NCBI GenBank assembly: GCA_032207245.1
Contig: JAGEOH010000256.1
Span: 1 to 64,000, forward strand
Length of the DNA stretch: 64,000 nucleotides
Direction: 5' to 3'
Source: Pardosa pseudoannulata
Lineage: Eukaryota; Arthropoda; Arachnida; Araneae; Lycosidae
The notes under the pieces: model-generated
Told to the model about the DNA's origin: nothing
The model's input: the letters and a program-made list of their open reading frames with translations, nothing else
Databases searched by the model: none
In this document: in pieces, positions 22,937-35,955 of the stretch
Layout: each line of letters starts with the position of its first letter
Position numbering within the stretch: position 1 is the stretch's first letter
Made by a program: the position numbers and the translations under genes

Positions 22937-24980
22937 TCTGTGCGAGCTTGACCGTTACACTGCCATTCCGTGGTCTATACTTTCTCTGCAGGGGTCCCAA
23001 ACTCGACGAGAACAATCGAAGCCCTAAATTCCTCCAGGAAATTTCTCCCACAGCTGTGCATGCACGTGCAGACCTTCGTGGGAAAGTACACTACAAATGT
23101 TTATTTTGGAATGGCTTTTCTGTAAATAGGCGAACATTTAATTGAGATGTGTTAAAGGGTGAAAATATTTTCAAAGGAAGACAATATTAATTCTGAATCA
23201 TCCTTTCGGAAGCCGATTCAGAAAATGAAAGAATTCAAATGTTGAGAAGCGCTCCTTGTTTGGAAATGAAACATTGACTCAGTTAAAGAGTAGAGAAAGA
23301 TGTCAAAGAGAAAAATCTCATTGGGATCGAAATTTTAAAGTAGATCTATAAATATATTGGGCTCTTTTTTTCTTTCTAGTGAATTCTTAACAAAAGCAAA
23401 AAACACTCCGCGTGGATTAGTTGCGGCTACAGAACACTCATTTGAATTCCTACATTTCCCAATCCCTTCGAAAAACGATACATCGTGGTCTGCTGTAACT
23501 CGTTCCTGGCGCATTTTATAATTTTATTATGAGCCCACATCCACTTGTAATCATCTCTGAAGAGAGGGAGTCCCCCCAGTTGTAGAACCCGAAAGATTTA
23601 TTATTTTTATTTTTACTATTAATAAATGTGTTATTGCTAATGAATGGAATGTCATTAACATTTCCGGCTGTGAACGTGACTTAAGAAATAACTCAAACCA
23701 TTTGAAAAAGGATAATTCTCCTGTGACATAGTCGCCACGACACAACAACTAGAAAGCTACGAGAGGTTCCGTCTTGGCTCGAGAATTAATGTGGTCAACC
23801 CCAGTAAGGAACAAGCTCTACAGAGGTACTACCAGGCAAGACGAAGAATAAAGATCACTCAGGTGACACCCGTGTATACTTAAAGGAGGTATACCCCTGA
23901 GGTTGTCTCTCATTTAGCACTACCCGGAGGGCACGTACGGCTTGAAGCTCCTGGCGCGAGAGACGTTGCCCCCCCCCCCCGACATTTGAGAAATAAACTT
24001 TTGTTAAAATATGTCGGCTATCGCTTGTATAAAAGAAAACAATTTGATTTTCATGCTGTTTTCCATCCGCGACACATAATTTCACCGTGGCATGAACGTT
24101 CGTAGCCGTTCGGAATCGATTTTAAGCAGTACACCCAAACAAAGAAACGTTCTTTTCCGAAAATATCAACTCGAGTGTTCATAAACTTATTTTCACAATT
24201 AGAGGACTCATTAAATGGACTTCCAACCGTCTGAATAAAGGGGGTTGAAAGCCGTCCGCATGGAAGCTGGGAGACAATCGCTATTTATAATTTTGAAGTA
24301 ACAGAGAAGTAAATTAGATTTTCGGGAGTTTAACAATTTGTTTTGCCGTCGATCGGGAAGGCCGAGCTATTCGTTTTAGGCTCTTCCATCGCCTATGAAA
24401 ATGGATTACATTAGAATTTTCTTTTCGGAAACTTTAAATTAAGGCACGCGCGTGGATGCCTCTATATTTTCTCAAGTTGGATCTTCCGTAGGTGCTCTTT
24501 TATCATCGGCGTAAACAACGTTGCCATGACGACGGGATCGGAGGAAAGTAAAAACATAAAATAATTTCTCTTTTCTCGGGAATGAGTCTTTCGATTCTTT
24601 AATACAAATAACGAAGGAAATAATTAACGGCGAAAATAGAAGAGAGGGGGGGGGGTTCCATTTTTAGCCCGGGATATGGCACGTTTAGCGTTGCTTCTGG
24701 AGTTGTTGTCTAGCCTTTCGATATTGTAGTGGGAAGTCCGTTCTTACGCTGACCACCAACTGGAGGTCAGCATCAGATGGGGAGCTCCGATTTGAATTTT
24801 GTCCAACTCTACAAAGGTCAGGAATGAGTGACGTCTTCAGCCCTCAAGGCGGTGTCTCTCTCATTGAGCCAGAAATTACCTTCCAGTACATTTTGTATGG
24901 TCCTCGGTAATAATGAGCTGTCATTTTAGGTTCATTAGAACAGCCAAAAATTTATTTTAGAATATCATTACGATTAAACA

Positions 24981-24984
<4 letters not shown>
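22937..24984. other. Mostly unassigned sequence
   Basis: A SINE fragment lies at 24083-24140 and an X-box-like site at 24520-24533. A C run at about 23972-23982 and a G run at about 24647-24656 are present. No gene recognised. Confidence 0.45.
24083..24140 (+). mobile_element. SINE body fragment
   Basis: ccgtggcatgaacgttcgtagccgttcggaatcgattttaagcagt-type sequence: the body of the local SINE family without head or tail. Confidence 0.7.
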
Positions 24985-25037
<53 letters not shown>

Positions 25038-25039
25038 GA

Positions 25040-25100
<61 letters not shown>
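24985..25100. repeat. Compound microsatellite (AC)n(TA)n(GA)n
   Basis: AC units to about 25011, TA units to about 25037, a short interruption, then GA units to 25100. Read on the minus strand, the order is TC, TA, TG, the same as the array at 2165. Confidence 0.96.
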
Positions 25101-25104
<4 letters not shown>

Positions 25105-25271
25105 CCTGTGTGGGTAAGGGGCCGGCCAAAGATCCTTCGCTCCCGTCCAATAGGTTCGTGGTTTCAAACGATACCCGGAAGTGGTGTTCTGCTTCTAAAT
25201 GACGAATACCTATTGGGGTTCATGTGAATCGAGGGGGGTGCTAAACGTTTTCGCAGAAATGGATCGTACGT
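25101..25271. other. Spacer with weak tRNA-like motif
   Basis: Contains ggttcgtggtttcaaacga at about 25152, vaguely B-box-like; too degenerate to call. Confidence 0.25.
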
Positions 25272-25275
25272 TTAA

Positions 25276-27253
25276 GGCATCTGTACACCTTTAAAATGTG
25301 AATTTCGACCAAAATATCAATTTTTAAATTTTATTATATTATTAAAATCCATTATGTTATCTATACATAACCGCTTGAACTTTGTCTCCATCTCATTTAG
25401 AACCAGAGTTACAGCATTTTTAATGAAAGTCCAAAGTCAATTTTAATACCGGAAGTGCTCTTTTGTAAACCGGAAGTAGCCTGAAAACTTTTATTCTCGT
25501 GTCAACTTCAACAAATCTTTTGATATACTTAAGATGTTATTAAATTTGGATTAAATAATTCATGCTTAAAGGTATTATTGTTTTTTAAAGAATCTGGTAA
25601 CAGCATTTTCTTGAATTTAGTATCTGAATCTCTCAATGAATTTAAGGATACATTGTCAAATTTTCTTCTTCTTCCGAGATTTTGCAGTTATATTGCTCTT
25701 ATTTTTATGCGTATTTCAAATGAAAAGTTTTATTTTAATACTTTAAAATGCTTAATTCTGCATGCAGAATACTTCAAATAAAGTTTTACGACAATAAATT
25801 TATCAAAGCCGGTCAATCGAACAATACTATTGAATATATTCTAATTACAGTTAGCTCCTCAGACTATGACGACTCCATCCAATTTAATAATGGTTTTAAA
25901 CCGTGCTTTATCAGTTTTAACTATAGATTTCATTTCTGATCCTGTGCACGTAACTTTGAAATGGTATAACCACTTAGATCATATGATCATAAAATATATG
26001 ATGCTACCCTCCACTTCACCCCGAAACTTACTAAAGTACTAAAGAGCACTGAGAAATAATGATAATAAAAAAAACATATTGAATTTCAAACTAGAGGGGT
26101 TAAGGTTAAAAAATCTGGTGTTTTTTATATCAAGATACATATTTTGAAATTCTGGCGTGAAACATTTTGACTTTTCTCGAAATAGCATTTTTTGTCACTC
26201 ATCATAACATAACATATCTCAATAAATTACAACTCATAGGATTTGAAATTTTAAATGTATATTACATAAATATGTCGAAATGGTAACTATCAAGATTAAT
26301 TACAAACTAATTGTGATTTTCAGCTGTTGAATTCATAGAACGCATGAAATGTACGAGAACTTTCGTAAGGTGTTGTACTCAAATTCCCATAGATTCGCAG
26401 ATATGTTTATGATCACAATAATAAAAGTCCATTACATAAAGAATATACTTTGAAACATTAAATAAGTTATAAAATAATGATATAATTATTCATTTTGGAA
26501 TTATAGTGATTTTCATAAGGTCTAATATATATTACCTACTTAAAAACATCAGTCTACTCTTTGCAAAATAAAGCCCAAGAATATATTAAAAGCATTCAGA
26601 AAGAAAATAACCAGTATCTTACAAAGAAAAAAAGGCGGGCTTTAAATAATAGGTGTATATTAAGGCATTATAAGTGTTTACATACAGTTTTTCTAACATC
26701 TTAAGTTGTTTTTTCATTTTTCTAAAAATTGATTTTTTCGTGATTTTGCTTACCGCAAAACATGATAACTCAAAAATATTTAGCCCGAATGCTTAGATAT
26801 TTTAAGTGTGTGTTATATAATTGTATATTCAGGGAATAGACTACAATTGTGGTTCCAGATTAATTACTTTGGGATTTACAGCTGTTTAATTCTTGACTTG
26901 CATGAAAATTTTGAGAAATTTTCAATGTTGTTCTACCGAAGTTCCCATAACTTCACAAATATATTTGCGATCACCATGATTGTTGTCTATTCCCTGAAAT
27001 ATACAATTAGAAACATTATCAAATTTACAAAACATTGATTACATGATTTAACTTGGAGTTATCGTGTTTTGCGTAATGCCTAATTTTGGGGCAAATTTCA
27101 TCCTATTTTTCTCTATAAAATATAAAAATATTATTCAAAAACTATATAGAATGCATTTTTCATAGTTTTAAGTTATGTTTTATCATAAAATTAACATTAA
27201 AAATAAAAATTTCAAATATTTCGAAAAATCACCTCCGAAGGTGTACAGATGCC
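25276..27253. mobile_element. 1978-bp TTAA-flanked element with perfect 16-bp inverted termini
   Basis: ggcatctgtacacctt at 25276-25291 and its exact reverse complement at 27238-27253, each flanked outside by TTAA (25272-25275 and 27254-27257). This is the signature of a piggyBac-type transposition unit. The AT-rich interior has no transposase frame I recognise. It contains an old internal duplication: about 26170-26560 and about 26730-27110 align in the same orientation (cagctgtt.aattc, gcatgaaa, ttcccata and gaaacatta blocks). Non-autonomous derivative of unknown parent. Confidence 0.88.
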
Positions 27254-27257
27254 TTAA

Positions 27258-27807
27258 CAGCCCTGGGTAAATATATATAATATGCATATATTATGTATTT
27301 CGCATTTAATAAGTATTTTCTCTTGATTCATGGCATGATGTCCAAAAATGGATCCGTTTCAACGCTGCATCTCCTTGCCCTTCCTCTTCGAAAGAAATGG
27401 AGCTTCTTCTGTCTTTCAAATGTAAAATGTGTGTTATCCAATGTTATGGAGGATAAATTGGGATGGCCAGTTCGTTCCTAAAGGACAAAGTCCACAATTT
27501 ATCCTGATGAGGACCCGAAATGGTAGTGACAGAGATGGTTCCACTTTTGTGCCTCGCTTTCTTTCAGATCGAAACAGCATTCTGCATAAAATGGTGAGCG
27601 ACATTTTGTTTTTACGACTGTCGCAACACCTAGTTAGCAACCTTCCCTTTCGATGGCAACCAGCTCTTTATAGAATAAGAAATATAAATATAGGATCGCT
27701 ACTGGGAATAACTTATAGATTGTTTAAATTTTATTCGCCTTAGACCATTTAAATTTGGGATTGAGGATGGTTGTAAAATGGAGATGTAAACCTCCATTTC
27801 TGATTGA
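27258..27807. other. Unassigned sequence
   Basis: Open frames on both strands (e.g. 27429-27743, 104 codons) without a recognisable domain. Confidence 0.45.
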
Positions 27808-27949
27808 TTTGGTTTGGACCATTTGGCACCACGAAGGATCATGAGACCAAGACCTACTCCTTAAAGACGATTCCGGACACCTACGAACATCCATGCCTAA
27901 TGGCGATTCGAATCCATGAACTCCAGAACCGAGGCCATCGTTCCGCCCA
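27808..27949 (-). mobile_element. tRNA-derived SINE, near full length
   Basis: Reverse-complement copy: tail ggtttgg at left, body segment acgattccggacacctacgaac in the middle, then the degenerate B-box complement gattcgaatcc and ggccatcg at the head. Possible imperfect target duplication around ccattt.tga on both sides. Confidence 0.85.
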
Positions 27950-29313
27950 TTTTTGAAAGAAATCTGAATTCTATATTGGGAAAAATTTTATAACGACCCT
28001 GAAAGCTATCTGTCTGCAACGGTACACCCCGCATGTATACAGGTTGTGACGATGCTTTTTTAAACAGTTAAAACGACACTTTTAATGTCATGTTTGGAAA
28101 ACAAAATAAAATGCTGCAATCTCCAAGGGCTCCAAAAGGTGAAAAATAACAGAGATGAAATATACGAGTAAAAATTAAGTTTGACGATGAGTCATTTCAG
28201 AAATCGCTACTAAAAGTTCTTGCAATTTCGAGATATACGAAAGACAGGATCCGTACTGTTTTAAATAATTCCAGCCACTCCATTATCAACCGGAACCGTG
28301 AGCCGCATTTTTGGAATTAAGAATTCTTTGTATCTTGAGTTTTAGATCTGCGAGCGATGGTTATTCGAAAGAAAGTAACTTTGCCGACCATATTTATTGT
28401 TTTATTAATTCTTCTGCACTCATGGCTCTTATAATCGATTGAAACATCTCATAAATGTTGGTCACACGTTGGGGTATCATTGCATTAATTTGGAGTCCAT
28501 CCCAAGAACGTTGTTACCGAAGATTATCTGCCTCTCTATTCGTTTCTAGTTTAGGACGAAAACTATGTTTAAACGAAAGCTTTATGAGAATGAATTATTT
28601 AATTTTCGAAATCTTATTTGAATTTGGGAATAATTTGAACATTTTCTTCGGAACAGACGAAAGTTTCGACAAAACCGGTTCCACTTCCCATGTCATGACG
28701 CAAAAGAAGGTAAATGGCTGAAAATATCGAACTTTTGGGGAAACTCGTTTAAAGAAAACTCGGCGTCATAAACTTGGGTCATTTGTTAAGGTTTTTGATA
28801 ACTATTGATGAAGATCGGTAACAAGTGTAATAGAAGTGTCTCTCCCTCAACCGCGTGACGTATTCCTCCCTCGGTTGCCATGGTAATGGTGGTCATTCTG
28901 AATATTGATTGACTTCCAGAGGTCTCTGCTCCCTCGACGCTTCTTATCCAGTTTAGAACGAGGGAGTTTTTGTTGTGTGTTCGGTTATTTTTAGACAAAG
29001 GGGGTTCTTCAGCAGTTATAAATACCTCTTTTATTTACCGCCCAATGGACGGTAATGGCCGGTTCACTCCAGAGCCGTGGCACAATTCGTATACGTAGCC
29101 TAGTGGAGCTGCAAAGCCCGAAGTCTCTCGGACTATCTGGAGTCGTGGGCAAGTCCCTAATAGAAAAAAGTGACGGAGGCTCCAACATTCTATTCTAAAA
29201 AAATAAAAGAATCGTGTTTTCCCGCAGGACGGAGATCTACAGCAAATTTTCAATTTTTAATGCTCGTTAATATCATTCGTATAATAGGGATATTTATTAT
29301 AGATCCTCATACT
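27950..29313. other. Unassigned sequence
   Basis: X-box-like gttgccatggtaat at 28874-28887, followed by a segment shared with 17835-17856 in inverse orientation. No gene recognised. Confidence 0.45.
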
Positions 29314-29326
29314 TTCTCTCTCTCTA

Positions 29327-29421
<95 letters not shown>
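29314..29421. repeat. Compound microsatellite (TC)n(TG)n(TA)n
   Basis: Short TC and TG arrays to about 29339, then about 40 TA units to 29421. The 221-codon ORF across it is an artefact. Confidence 0.96.
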
Positions 29422-29425
<4 letters not shown>

Positions 29426-30060
29426 CATCCAGTGCTAAGGCGAATGGAAAACAGTCTTTCTTGATAATAATAAGTTTAATCATTGTTTCATTTAAAAGTA
29501 AAACTTGCGCCATTTTCATTGTTCGTGGCGGAGCTAAGCGTGAAGGTGTTGACCGCTCCATATCCACGCGCCAAATCAAACTTGACATATTTTATCTATG
29601 GCTTCGTAAACAGCTATTTCTCGAGATCATCCGAATCGACAATGAGTATTACCATTTGTTTTTGTTTTTACTTAATATCTTCGTTCATTTTGGTCTTATA
29701 AAGATGAAACTTACCAAGATAAATTTCCCAGATTTTTTACATCTAGAGATGTCTGCATTCAAGTTCAATTTCAACCTGTTAAGAAGATATTCGTTAAAAA
29801 TCACCTTTTTTTATGATTTATATATGACGTCATAAGTAGCTAATTTAAGGAATCGTTTACAGATAAAAATAATTTTGGTCTCAGCATTTTTGGGAGTTTT
29901 TTTATTAATATCTTTTGTTTCTACGGAAATGGGTTCCTTTCGATTCCGCGGATTCCTATTCACTCTCTGCTGTCTTCCAGGAGTTTGAGCCGCGGAAGGG
30001 GCAAATCATTATACGCCATTTCCTAAAATTACACTTCTTTCCTTGGTGTTTGCAATATAC
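29422..30060. other. Unassigned sequence
   Basis: No gene or repeat recognised. Confidence 0.45.
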
Positions 30061-30640
30061 CGGGTGGCCATAATTAAACTGACAGTGTTCTGTAGCGCGA
30101 TCTATTTGCGAGAATGACGCCACATTTTGTAGGAAGATTAAACAAGACGGGGGACGAAGGATTCCGCGAAAAAACAAATCAGTTCCAAAACTCACCGCTA
30201 GGAGAATATTGGGCGCTGTGTTATAGAAAATAGAGTGTCAACAAACGCAAATCAATACAGAAATTAAATTCTTAATTGTGCCAATGGATGTAACGTGAAA
30301 TTTGAATAAAGAACTTCTGCTGCTGCTCGGCGTGCCTGATATTGTAGATCACGAGACTTTATCGGTGTTAATGTACATTTTACGATTCTTTTAAAGGGTT
30401 GACATATTGCCCTTGAACTAAATCAGAAAATGTGCATAATAAAAGGTCATTTTATTCCGTATTAATTTGCATTTGTTAACACTCTATATTCTATAACACA
30501 GCTCCAAATATTCTCCTAGCGGTGACTTTTGGAACCTCCCGCCTTGTTTAATCTTCCTACAAAATGGGGCGTACTTCTCGCCAATAGATCGCGCTACAGA
30601 ACACTGAGCATTGTCAGTTTGATTATATTCAGTTTAGGTT
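30061..30640. mobile_element. Long-inverted-repeat MITE (foldback type)
   Basis: The left arm 30061-30255 and right arm about 30456-30633 are inverted copies. They share ctgtagcgcgatctatt, attttgtaggaagattaaac, caccgctaggagaatatt and gctgtgttatagaa blocks in reverse-complement order. The left arm has about 20 extra bases near 30155. The central 200 bp is non-coding. The left end (tacc)gggtggccataatt resembles mariner-type cagggtggcc ends; the right end has diverged. Confidence 0.85.
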
Positions 30641-31937
30641 GTACTGAAACACGTAGGAAGAATTTTTCTGAGTTCAACACTTGATGTTAAAAGAAAATAA
30701 CTATGTAACTACAGAATCCCCTTAGTGGAGTATGGTTACGTACCATACCGATTGAAGGAGACTGCATATATATATATATTCCTTCTAAATTTCTCTAAAG
30801 TGACTGATATTTGTTTTAGCAGTCAATGGTTATTTTAAATTAAAGAGTTATTCATCAACTTATTTTTCTTTATATTTGACGCACATCTTAGCTAGGCGGA
30901 AATGTTCTTGAAGGTTTTTGCCGATCGAAGTTATAAGTATTGGCTATGTGGCAACACTTGTATGAAAAACAAAACGATTTTTCCTTGGCGACATGTTTCT
31001 CCCCCATCTTCTATCGTCAATTTTGTACTTGCTGGTTGAAATCTCAGGAACAGCCCATCGAATCCTGTTGGCTGTTCTATGAGGATTCCACTGATTCACT
31101 TGGATAGAGCTCAGGATTTTTACTTCCATTGGCGTGAGTGTAATGCTTTTATTAGTTTGCATTTATTATGTATTTTTTCATGTTTGTTTATAGTTTCGTT
31201 TGGTAAAATACATGGAACTTTTTTTTATGATCGCTTTTCGATTTTTATACCATCGTTTTACCGCATACTACATTATAATTGGTAAAAGATAAGATATATT
31301 TTCAAATTTTTGAATTTGTTTGAGGAAGATTGGAACATGTTATGCACAGTTGTACGATGTAATGTTTATATTAATACCTCATTTCTCTAATAAAAATGGC
31401 ACAGGTACACTAAACATTGAAATTTCCATGACTTTTTATTGTAAAATTCGATTATATCCCAGTGACTAGTGAACAAGCGTGGGAGGTAGTTGTCGAATTT
31501 ATTTTAAAAGTGATTTGTCAAGTCCTTTATCACTTAGTTGTTTGATAATTTAAAATAATTTAATTAAATAAAAGAGTGTTTAGGCGTTGTTCGCTTAAAT
31601 GCAATCGATTTTTTTTAACTTAATTTCTAATTTAAAAAATTCCACACTGTTTCGTTAAAAAAAAGTACAAAAACAAGTTTAAATACGTTAGAAAGTCAAA
31701 TTTGCATTTTTGTATTTTCTACACAAAAGATTATACGAAATTTTTGCTTAAAACAGGATTCGAAATCGTGTTTAAACTTAATACAATTCTTGTATTAAGT
31801 TTAAAGAAAAGCTTATCTTATTTTACCTGCGTTTCAATGCAGACACTTTTAAAATATGTATAGTTTTTGGGCAGAAAACAAAATGCGTACGTGCCCGCAC
31901 ACTTTTTTCAAAGCCCCTCAACTTGCAATGATTATCT
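30641..31937. other. Unassigned AT-rich sequence
   Basis: No gene or repeat that I can support. Confidence 0.5.
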
Positions 31938-31992
31938 GCATGTATGTTTGTAGCCGTTCGGAATGGTCCCGTCTCCAGAGCCCTCGTGTAAT
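31938..31992 (+). mobile_element. SINE fragment
   Basis: gtttgtagccgttcggaat joined directly to gtcccgtctc and ccctcgtgt segments; the cggctttaagcagtag part of the body is deleted. Confidence 0.7.
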
Positions 31993-33024
31993 AAACATAC
32001 CGCAGGTGTAGCAATAATCATGGTTTTCTACTGCATTTCTGACTCAATTTGCTGGAATGAGACAAGAAGGGAATAATTATAGAAATTCGAAAAGGTTGAT
32101 TTTTGCCACTTTAAATGAGCTCCTCTGTTCGAAAGGTGAATACAAAAGCTTTTCCATTCAATTAGGTGCATAATGAATGCGTCACTATTTAACACTTACC
32201 TAGAATATCCAAATAAAACTTAATGTCCTTAATTGAGGTTAAATTAAATCTTCTTTTAATGACGACACCTGTTAAAGCCGATTATCTCAGAATATTCCAT
32301 CGAAAGTAAATTAATTTATCTCCTTTATTTAATCCATTTCGAAGAGCAAAAAGACTCGGTCTTATTTGAGAACAATGTTTTACCTTATTTTCGAAATGGT
32401 ATTAAGTCTATTTTTCCGACATCTTTAATTCAGATTTTAGGGTTTGGAGCACATCACTTCAACATCTTGCAACATGGGACTGCGCCCTCCGAACAGCAAA
32501 ACCCCGGAATCCGTTACCATTCGGCCATCGTTCGATTTCAGATTTACGACATTAGAAAATTATTTATTCTAGTTTTATTTTTTATGGAATATTTGTCCTA
32601 TTCCACCAAAATGCCTGTTTAATTACTGTGTTAAATTCCTCATTTATTACCCAAATGGCCACCATTCTATAGAATTCATTAAAAGTACAAACACTAATAC
32701 GGGAAAAATTACTTCTAGAAGCCTTTATAGGAAAGCCAAGGAAAACATAATATTGTCAACTATTATTCATTAAGATTTTTTTTAGGTTAAAATTTCTTAA
32801 GCATGGTTCTGCAAAGTAAAAGTAGGACGTGACTGCTTTGAACACATTCGAAAGTAGTGCGATGTCAGAATTGTCATTTGCACATTCCTTTTATGTCTGC
32901 TAAAAAATAGCTCGTAGAATTTTTCTTAGAACGAGTTTTCCTTTTGGGACAGTCTACAAAATTTCTATTATTTTATTAAAAATCGATACTTTGAACCCAG
33001 CAGATGTATTAAACTGAAATGGTT
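31993..33024. other. Unassigned sequence, possible very degenerate SINE
   Basis: 32435-32530 has a gtttggagc start and a cattcggccatcgttcga end, in the order of a minus-strand SINE copy, but the middle is unrecognisable. Otherwise nothing seen. Confidence 0.3.
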
Positions 33025-33780
33025 TAATCATATATATAATGAATTTGTGTCTGTCTGTCTGTACTCAATAGACTCAAAAACCATGCATTCAATCGCCGTG
33101 AAAATTTGGGAAATTATTAAGTATATCCCTAGGAAGGTGTTCGATATCCATTCCTTCCCTCTTTTTCGATCTTTTCATGTCATTATTCCAAGCATTATTT
33201 TCCCCGGTTAAACGCAAACGATTCACTTTTTAATTTATTGAATCATAACTAAGTGAAAGAAGCAATATTTCTAGCAATATGGCGTCACTCCGTTAATCCC
33301 ATGTCATTGTTTTGAGTGCCGTTTTCCTCGGTTAAAAGAAGGAGATTAAAATATTTTCAATTTATCACATAATAAATAGGTGAAAATGATATATTTTTAT
33401 CGTTATGACGTCATTCCTTTAAATATCTGATTTATTCATTTATTTTATATTATTTAAACATCGTCTGCGTCGTATCCTTTCGATTGGACCTGGAAATTGA
33501 GATATAAAGTGATTCACTTTCATTTCTATGTGACGCATATTATAGGATTTTTATATAAGAACTAATTTTAAATTTAACTCTTGATTACAATGAAAGTTTA
33601 TCAACAATATTTTAATATCAGAAAATACAAATTTCAGTGACTCTCGTAGGAAAATAAAAACGTATCATTTTATATAGTTATCTTTATGAACAGATGGCTG
33701 TTTCTTTGTATGGTTATTCTTTGTCAAAATCTTTGTTTAAAAGTAATATATTAAGTTCACCGCAACGAACCACTTGCTAG
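33025..33780 (+). mobile_element. Helitron-like non-autonomous element, copy A
   Basis: Begins with tatatataatg and gtctgtctgtctgt, contains ttttccccggttaa and atgacgtcattcc blocks shared with the copies at 35120-35955 and 53519-54809, and ends ...gaaccacttgCTAG before T (33781). CTAG|T endings after a short hairpin (gttcaccgcaacgaac, about 33755) are typical of Helitrons. Non-coding. Confidence 0.6.
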
Positions 33781-35119
33781 TCTCCTATAAAACTCCATTT
33801 TACAGAGCACGTCATACCAAATAAATTTATTTTGGCCGAGTGTTTTACTTTTCATTAGTGGGCTCCATAACCAGAGGAAGTCTAGAAATTAAACAACACA
33901 AAAACAGCTCATGCATTTAGATGATTTTATATTTATTAAAAAAATGTATTGTTTCAGCAAAGAAACAAATATTATACGCAATCCCAATGTTTTTCTGCTG
34001 CATGGCATTTCCAGTTGTAATCCATAAAACAGAAGACTACAAGGATAGCGATGTATTTGTCTCTTGCATAATATTGACTTTCTTCCTAAAATTTCGTCCA
34101 TCCTGATGGCCAGTATAAAGTCCCCAGTGAAAAAAGAGTAAACCATCTGCTGGCTCGTAGTCGAATACAAATTCGGAAATCAAATAAGTTTTGTTTGTAC
34201 CGGCTATGGATTCTTCCTTCTTGCCGACTCGCATTTAAAGAATTAATTATACTACATAGCTGAACATGTTGTCTTTTTTTTTTTAAATATCGAGGCAATT
34301 TTAATTATTGGAGAATTGTTGGTATATTTTTTTTCAAACAGTTTTTTGAAAGATTAGCATTTCAATTCAATCCCACGATTTGAAATCGCGCTCAATGTAC
34401 TAGAGGTTGACCAGTTTATAAAATTCTAGAAACGACGGTGCTCGACTCGGAATGAAATAATCTTCAGTTATTGAGTGGGATATCCAAAGCAAGGCCTCTG
34501 AAATTCACGATGTGTCTAACCGTGACAGAGAAGAGCGTCGAGCGAAATTTCATTGCCACGCATTTAGAACGCAAAACACAATGATCACGGGATCCTGATA
34601 GAAAAAGTCTTTGAATGCTACTGGAAAAGTTCCTAAGTCAATGCTGCCTCACAATAATCGAAAGCATTGGAAAGAGTTCTTTATTGGCCAATTCGGATTC
34701 TCTTAAGATTTTAGAAATAAGTGTATTAGAATAGACATAATTGTTTGTGATTAGAAGGAATCGTATTCCATTAAATAGGATACTGGGGTAAATTAAGGTA
34801 ACAAATTTTATTGCTTTAGAAATAAATCAAAAGTAATATTTGACTTTTTTCGTTTATTTTTCATAATTACAATTTATTTTCTAATCGCGAATTTGAACCT
34901 GCTTATTAGGACCCCCTTTTTCAACCGAATCGGATCTATCCCTTGTTTCTAAGTTCAGGTAATTCTTCGAAAATTTGAAAACTAGATTCAGTTGCCGAAG
35001 TTCCATTTCCAAGCCTGGGTTTTCCCCAACTGTTTTAATGACATCATCACTAGAAATGAAACTGCGCAGTTTTCATCCTAACTGTGAGCAGTTGACGTCG
35101 CTATCAACTCTTTTACAGA
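33781..35119. other. Unassigned sequence
   Basis: Overlapping minus-strand frames near 33889-34298 are unrecognised. Nothing else stands out. Confidence 0.45.
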
Positions 35120-35955
35120 CTAGCCCGTCCTATGACGGGATCAGTAAAATTTTTAATTTTCCAGAATACCCTATGAGGCACATAAAAAAAAAAAAAAAAA
35201 GATTTGATTTTTGGCTGAGCACACTCAACAATTTGTCTCCTCTAAAGTCTCCTGATACTATGAATGTAGTTTAGAATCCCGTTGAATTCATTTAGTCAAG
35301 CCTTGCGGATATTATGAAAAACAAACGCACAAACGGACAAATTTCTTAATTTTCAAAGATATATAGCCTAAACACTAGATATTTATGAGTCCGTGGCTCC
35401 TAGACTTTTATTAGACGTATTTGTTGTTAATACCGGTGATAAAATTTTCATTTCAGCAAAAATAATCGATTTTAAATTTAAAAATTAACACATATGTACG
35501 TAATACATTATTTAATACTAATATAAACTTAAAATTATTTACGTGATATCTAAATTCAGTGATAAAAATATGAAAATACTTGTGACGATATTTGAATAAT
35601 TTAAAATAAGAAATGATTCAATGAGATGGTTAAAGAAATGACGCCATAATGCTGAGAAAAATGTTATTTTTACCTATTTATGTGATAAATTGATAAATTT
35701 AATCCCCCGCTCTTAACCGGGGAAAATAGGGCTCAAAATAATGGCATTAAAAGCTCGAAAAGGGTGGAAGGGGTGAATTCCGACCGTTTTAAAGACGACA
35801 GTATTTTTCGCTGTGATATGAAGCCTATTTATACCAATTTATTTTAGGAGAAGACAAACTTTGAATTTTGCTAAACCAACAAGAAATCAATATGGATCCA
35901 ACCGTTTCATAAATTTGAGGACAGATAACTGAGGCTATTATTATATCTGCACATA
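35120..35955 (-). mobile_element. Helitron-like non-autonomous element, copy B
   Basis: On the minus strand it begins with tatctgtcctcaaatttatg and runs through ttttccccggttaa. It ends with the hairpin cccgtcataggacggg directly followed by CTAG (35120-35123) and T. It aligns with copy C (53519-54809) through most of its length. An A run lies at 35183-35200. No Rep/helicase coding. Confidence 0.72.

Noticed and set aside
29170..29835. 221-codon open frame, the longest on the plus strand in the central region
   Set aside because: Its middle is the (TA)n array and the flanks show no recognisable domain.
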